The notes beneath the pieces were generated by a model, which made no database searches, had not been told where the DNA came from, and saw only the letters and a list, made by a program, of their open reading frames with translations. Below are positions 4,696 through 6,010 of a DNA stretch of 6,010 nt, piece after piece. This DNA is from DASZZY01 sp036260395 (GTDB taxonomy: Bacteria; Actinomycetota; UBA4738; CALAEC01), in NCBI GenBank assembly GCA_036260395.1, contig DASZZY010000039.1:1-6010 (forward strand), read 5' to 3'. The position numbers and the translations under genes are program-made. Every line of letters begins with the position of its first letter. Positions within the stretch are counted from its first letter, which is position 1.

Positions 4696-4725
4696 GCGGC
4701 CTCCCGGGATGGCAGCCGACCCGAG

Positions 4726-4752
4726 CGATGAGTTTCGGGGGCCCATCCGGTC
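4726..4752 (+). promoter_or_regulatory. Putative ECF sigma promoter upstream of the MFS gene
   Basis: CGATGAGTTTCG (4726-4737) is identical over 12 bases to the copy at 3236-3247. A GTC follows 12 nt after it (4750-4752, within GGTC), the same distance as in the other copy. It is 62 nt from motif start to the MFS ATG, against 72 nt for the STAS gene. It lies in the short region shared with the divergent sigma gene, which fits control by that sigma factor. This is an inference from two copies. Confidence 0.4.
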
Positions 4753-4787
4753 CAAGGCATCGAGACCCAGGAACCCGGAGGACGGAG

Positions 4788-6010
4788 ATGGAGCCCCTGA
4801 CCGAGACGAACGCCCGAGCCGGGCGGCGGGAGTGGATCGGCCTCGCCGTGCTGGCGCTGGGCTGTGTGCTGTACGTGATGGACCTCACCGTGCTGCACCT
4901 GGCGGTGCCCCAGATCAGCCGGGACCTGCGGCCGTCGAGCGCCCAGCTGCTGTGGATCATCGACATCTACGGCTTCATGGTGGCCGGCTCGCTGATCACG
5001 ATGGGCTCGCTCGGCGACCGGATCGGCCGGCGGCGGCTGCTGATGATCGGCGCGGCCTCGTTCGGCGTGGCCTCGGTGGTGGCGGCGCTCTCACGGAGCG
5101 CCGAGATGCTGATCGTCACCCGGGCCCTCCTCGGGCTGGCCGGCGCCACGCTGGCGCCCTCCACGCTGTCGCTGATTCGGAACATGTTCCACGACCCCCG
5201 CCAGCGGCAGACGGCCATCGCGGTGTGGATCACGAGCTTCTCGGTGGGCGCCGCGATCGGCCCGCTGCTGGGAGGCCTCGTCCTCGAGGCGTTCTGGTGG
5301 GGAGCCGCGTTCCTGCTCGCCGTCCCGGTGATGGCGCTGCTCCTGCTCCTCGGCCCGCGGCTCCTCCCCGAGTACCGCGATCCAACCGCCGGGCGGCCGG
5401 ACCTGGCCAGTGCCGCGCTGTCGCTGGCGGCGGTCCTGGCGGCGATCTTCGGGCTCAAGCAGCTGGCGCAGGACGGGTGGGGGTGGGCCCCGGCGGTGGC
5501 CATCGTGGGCGGCGCGGCGCTGGGCGGCGCCTTCGTCCGCCGGCAGCGCCGGCTGGCGGACCCGCTGATCGACCTCCGCCTGTTCCGGGCCCCCGGGTTC
5601 AGCGCCGCGCTGGCCACCTACGGCCTGGGGGTCGTGATCGTGTTCGGCGGCTTCCTGTTCCTTCCCCAGTACCTCCAGCTCGTCCTGGGCCTGTCGCCGC
5701 TCGAGGCGGGGCTGTGGACGGTGCCCTGGGCGCTGGCGTTCGTGGTCGGGTCCCAGCTGACGCCCCGGCTGGCGCGGCGGTTCCATCCCGCGTCGCTGAT
5801 GGCGGGCGGGATGGTGCTGGCAGCGGCCGGGTTCGCCGCGTTCGTGCGCCTCGACGAGGCGTCGGGCTTCCCCCTGTTCCTGGCGGGCTCCGTGATCTTC
5901 TCGCTGGGGCTGGCACCGGTGTTCACGCTGGCGATCGACCTCATCGTCGGGGTGGCCCCACCGGAGCGGGCCGGGGCCGCCTCGGGGATCGCCGAGACGG
6001 CCGCCGAGCT
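4788..6010 (+). CDS. DHA2-family (EmrB/QacA/SmvA-like) MFS drug exporter, C-terminus cut by window edge
   Basis: DHA2 transporters are 14-helix inner-membrane proton antiporters that export cationic drugs and biocides. The first 407 residues are present, about four fifths of the usual 480-520. The first helix carries the family acidic residue in YVMDLTVLHLAVPQIS (Asp32), followed by LLWIIDIYGFMVAGSLI. Motif A is GSLGDRIGRRRLL (73-85). Motif C, the antiporter signature, is VGAAIGPLLGGLVL (153-166). The long run LYVMDLTV to GRRRLL is closest in my recall to SmvA/QacA proteins. The cytosolic segment RRQRRLADPLIDLRLFR (251-267) is typical of the subfamily. The ATG is supported by GGAGG (4777-4781) 6 nt upstream. 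The divergent ECF sigma gene and the shared promoter motif suggest stress-induced expression. The actual substrate is not known. Confidence 0.92.
   Translation, partial: MEPLTETNARAGRREWIGLAVLALGCVLYVMDLTVLHLAVPQISRDLRPSSAQLLWIIDIYGFMVAGSLITMGSLGDRIGRRRLLMIGAASFGVASVVAALSRSAEMLIVTRALLGLAGATLAPSTLSLIRNMFHDPRQRQTAIAVWITSFSVGAAIGPLLGGLVLEAFWWGAAFLLAVPVMALLLLLGPRLLPEYRDPTAGRPDLASAALSLAAVLAAIFGLKQLAQDGWGWAPAVAIVGGAALGGAFVRRQRRLADPLIDLRLFRAPGFSAALATYGLGVVIVFGGFLFLPQYLQLVLGLSPLEAGLWTVPWALAFVVGSQLTPRLARRFHPASLMAGGMVLAAAGFAAFVRLDEASGFPLFLAGSVIFSLGLAPVFTLAIDLIVGVAPPERAGAASGIAETAAE

Noticed and set aside
3887..4696. Plus-strand open frame of 269 codons antisense to the sigma gene
   Set aside because: It is a Gly/Arg/Pro/Val-rich antisense shadow with no recognisable motif.
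3531..4898. Long minus-strand open frame of 455 codons overlapping the sigma gene
   Set aside because: It is an out-of-frame shadow of the ECF sigma coding sequence and has low-complexity Arg/Ala/Gly/Pro composition.
4967..5786. Several minus-strand open frames antisense to the MFS gene
   Set aside because: Their Ser/Arg/Ala/Pro or Arg/Gln/Gly-rich translations are typical shadows of a high-GC membrane protein gene, and the MFS frame is unambiguous.

Overview
The window is very GC-rich DNA (roughly 70% G+C by eye). Its gene set and style (GTG starts, a leaderless-looking gene, an ECF sigma factor with a SnoaL-like tail, STAS and GtrA proteins) suggest a high-GC actinobacterium, probably an environmental lineage. 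The genus cannot be told from the sequence. Both window edges cut through genes.

Layout, left to right. (1) On the minus strand, a secreted lysyl oxidase family protein (1-1296) loses its C-terminus at the left edge but keeps the copper-binding histidines and the Lys/Tyr pair that form the LTQ cofactor. (2) Diverging from it is a selenocysteine tRNA gene (selC, anticodon TCA, 1418-1509), followed by an 8-bp inverted repeat. (3) About 340 bp without a clear gene holds a 9-nt inverted repeat and a doubtful 15-codon ORF. (4) A GtrA-family membrane protein (1852-2304, +) looks leaderless. It converges on (5) a DUF4287-like/SRPBCC protein (2344-3000, -). (6) A 307-bp divergent regulatory region contains dyads, a TATACT box and a possible ECF promoter, and leads to (7) a STAS-domain protein (3308-3730, +). 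The 3' end of that gene overlaps, antisense, the last 90 bp of (8) an ECF sigma factor of the SigG/TIGR02960 type (3641-4651, -). (9) Diverging from the sigma gene is a DHA2-type multidrug MFS transporter (4788 to the right edge, +).

How they may work together. The selC gene implies that this genome makes selenoproteins, although no selenoprotein or selA/B/D gene lies here. The sigma factor, the STAS protein and the MFS pump may form a small regulatory neighbourhood: one 12-nt sequence, followed at identical spacing by a GTC, precedes both the STAS and the MFS genes, as expected of an ECF-type promoter. A 12-bp perfect palindrome sits at the predicted start of the sigma transcript. No complete new system such as a defence island or biosynthetic cluster is visible. 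The most notable items are the bacterial lysyl oxidase, the structurally odd tRNA-Sec and the putative shared sigma promoter.
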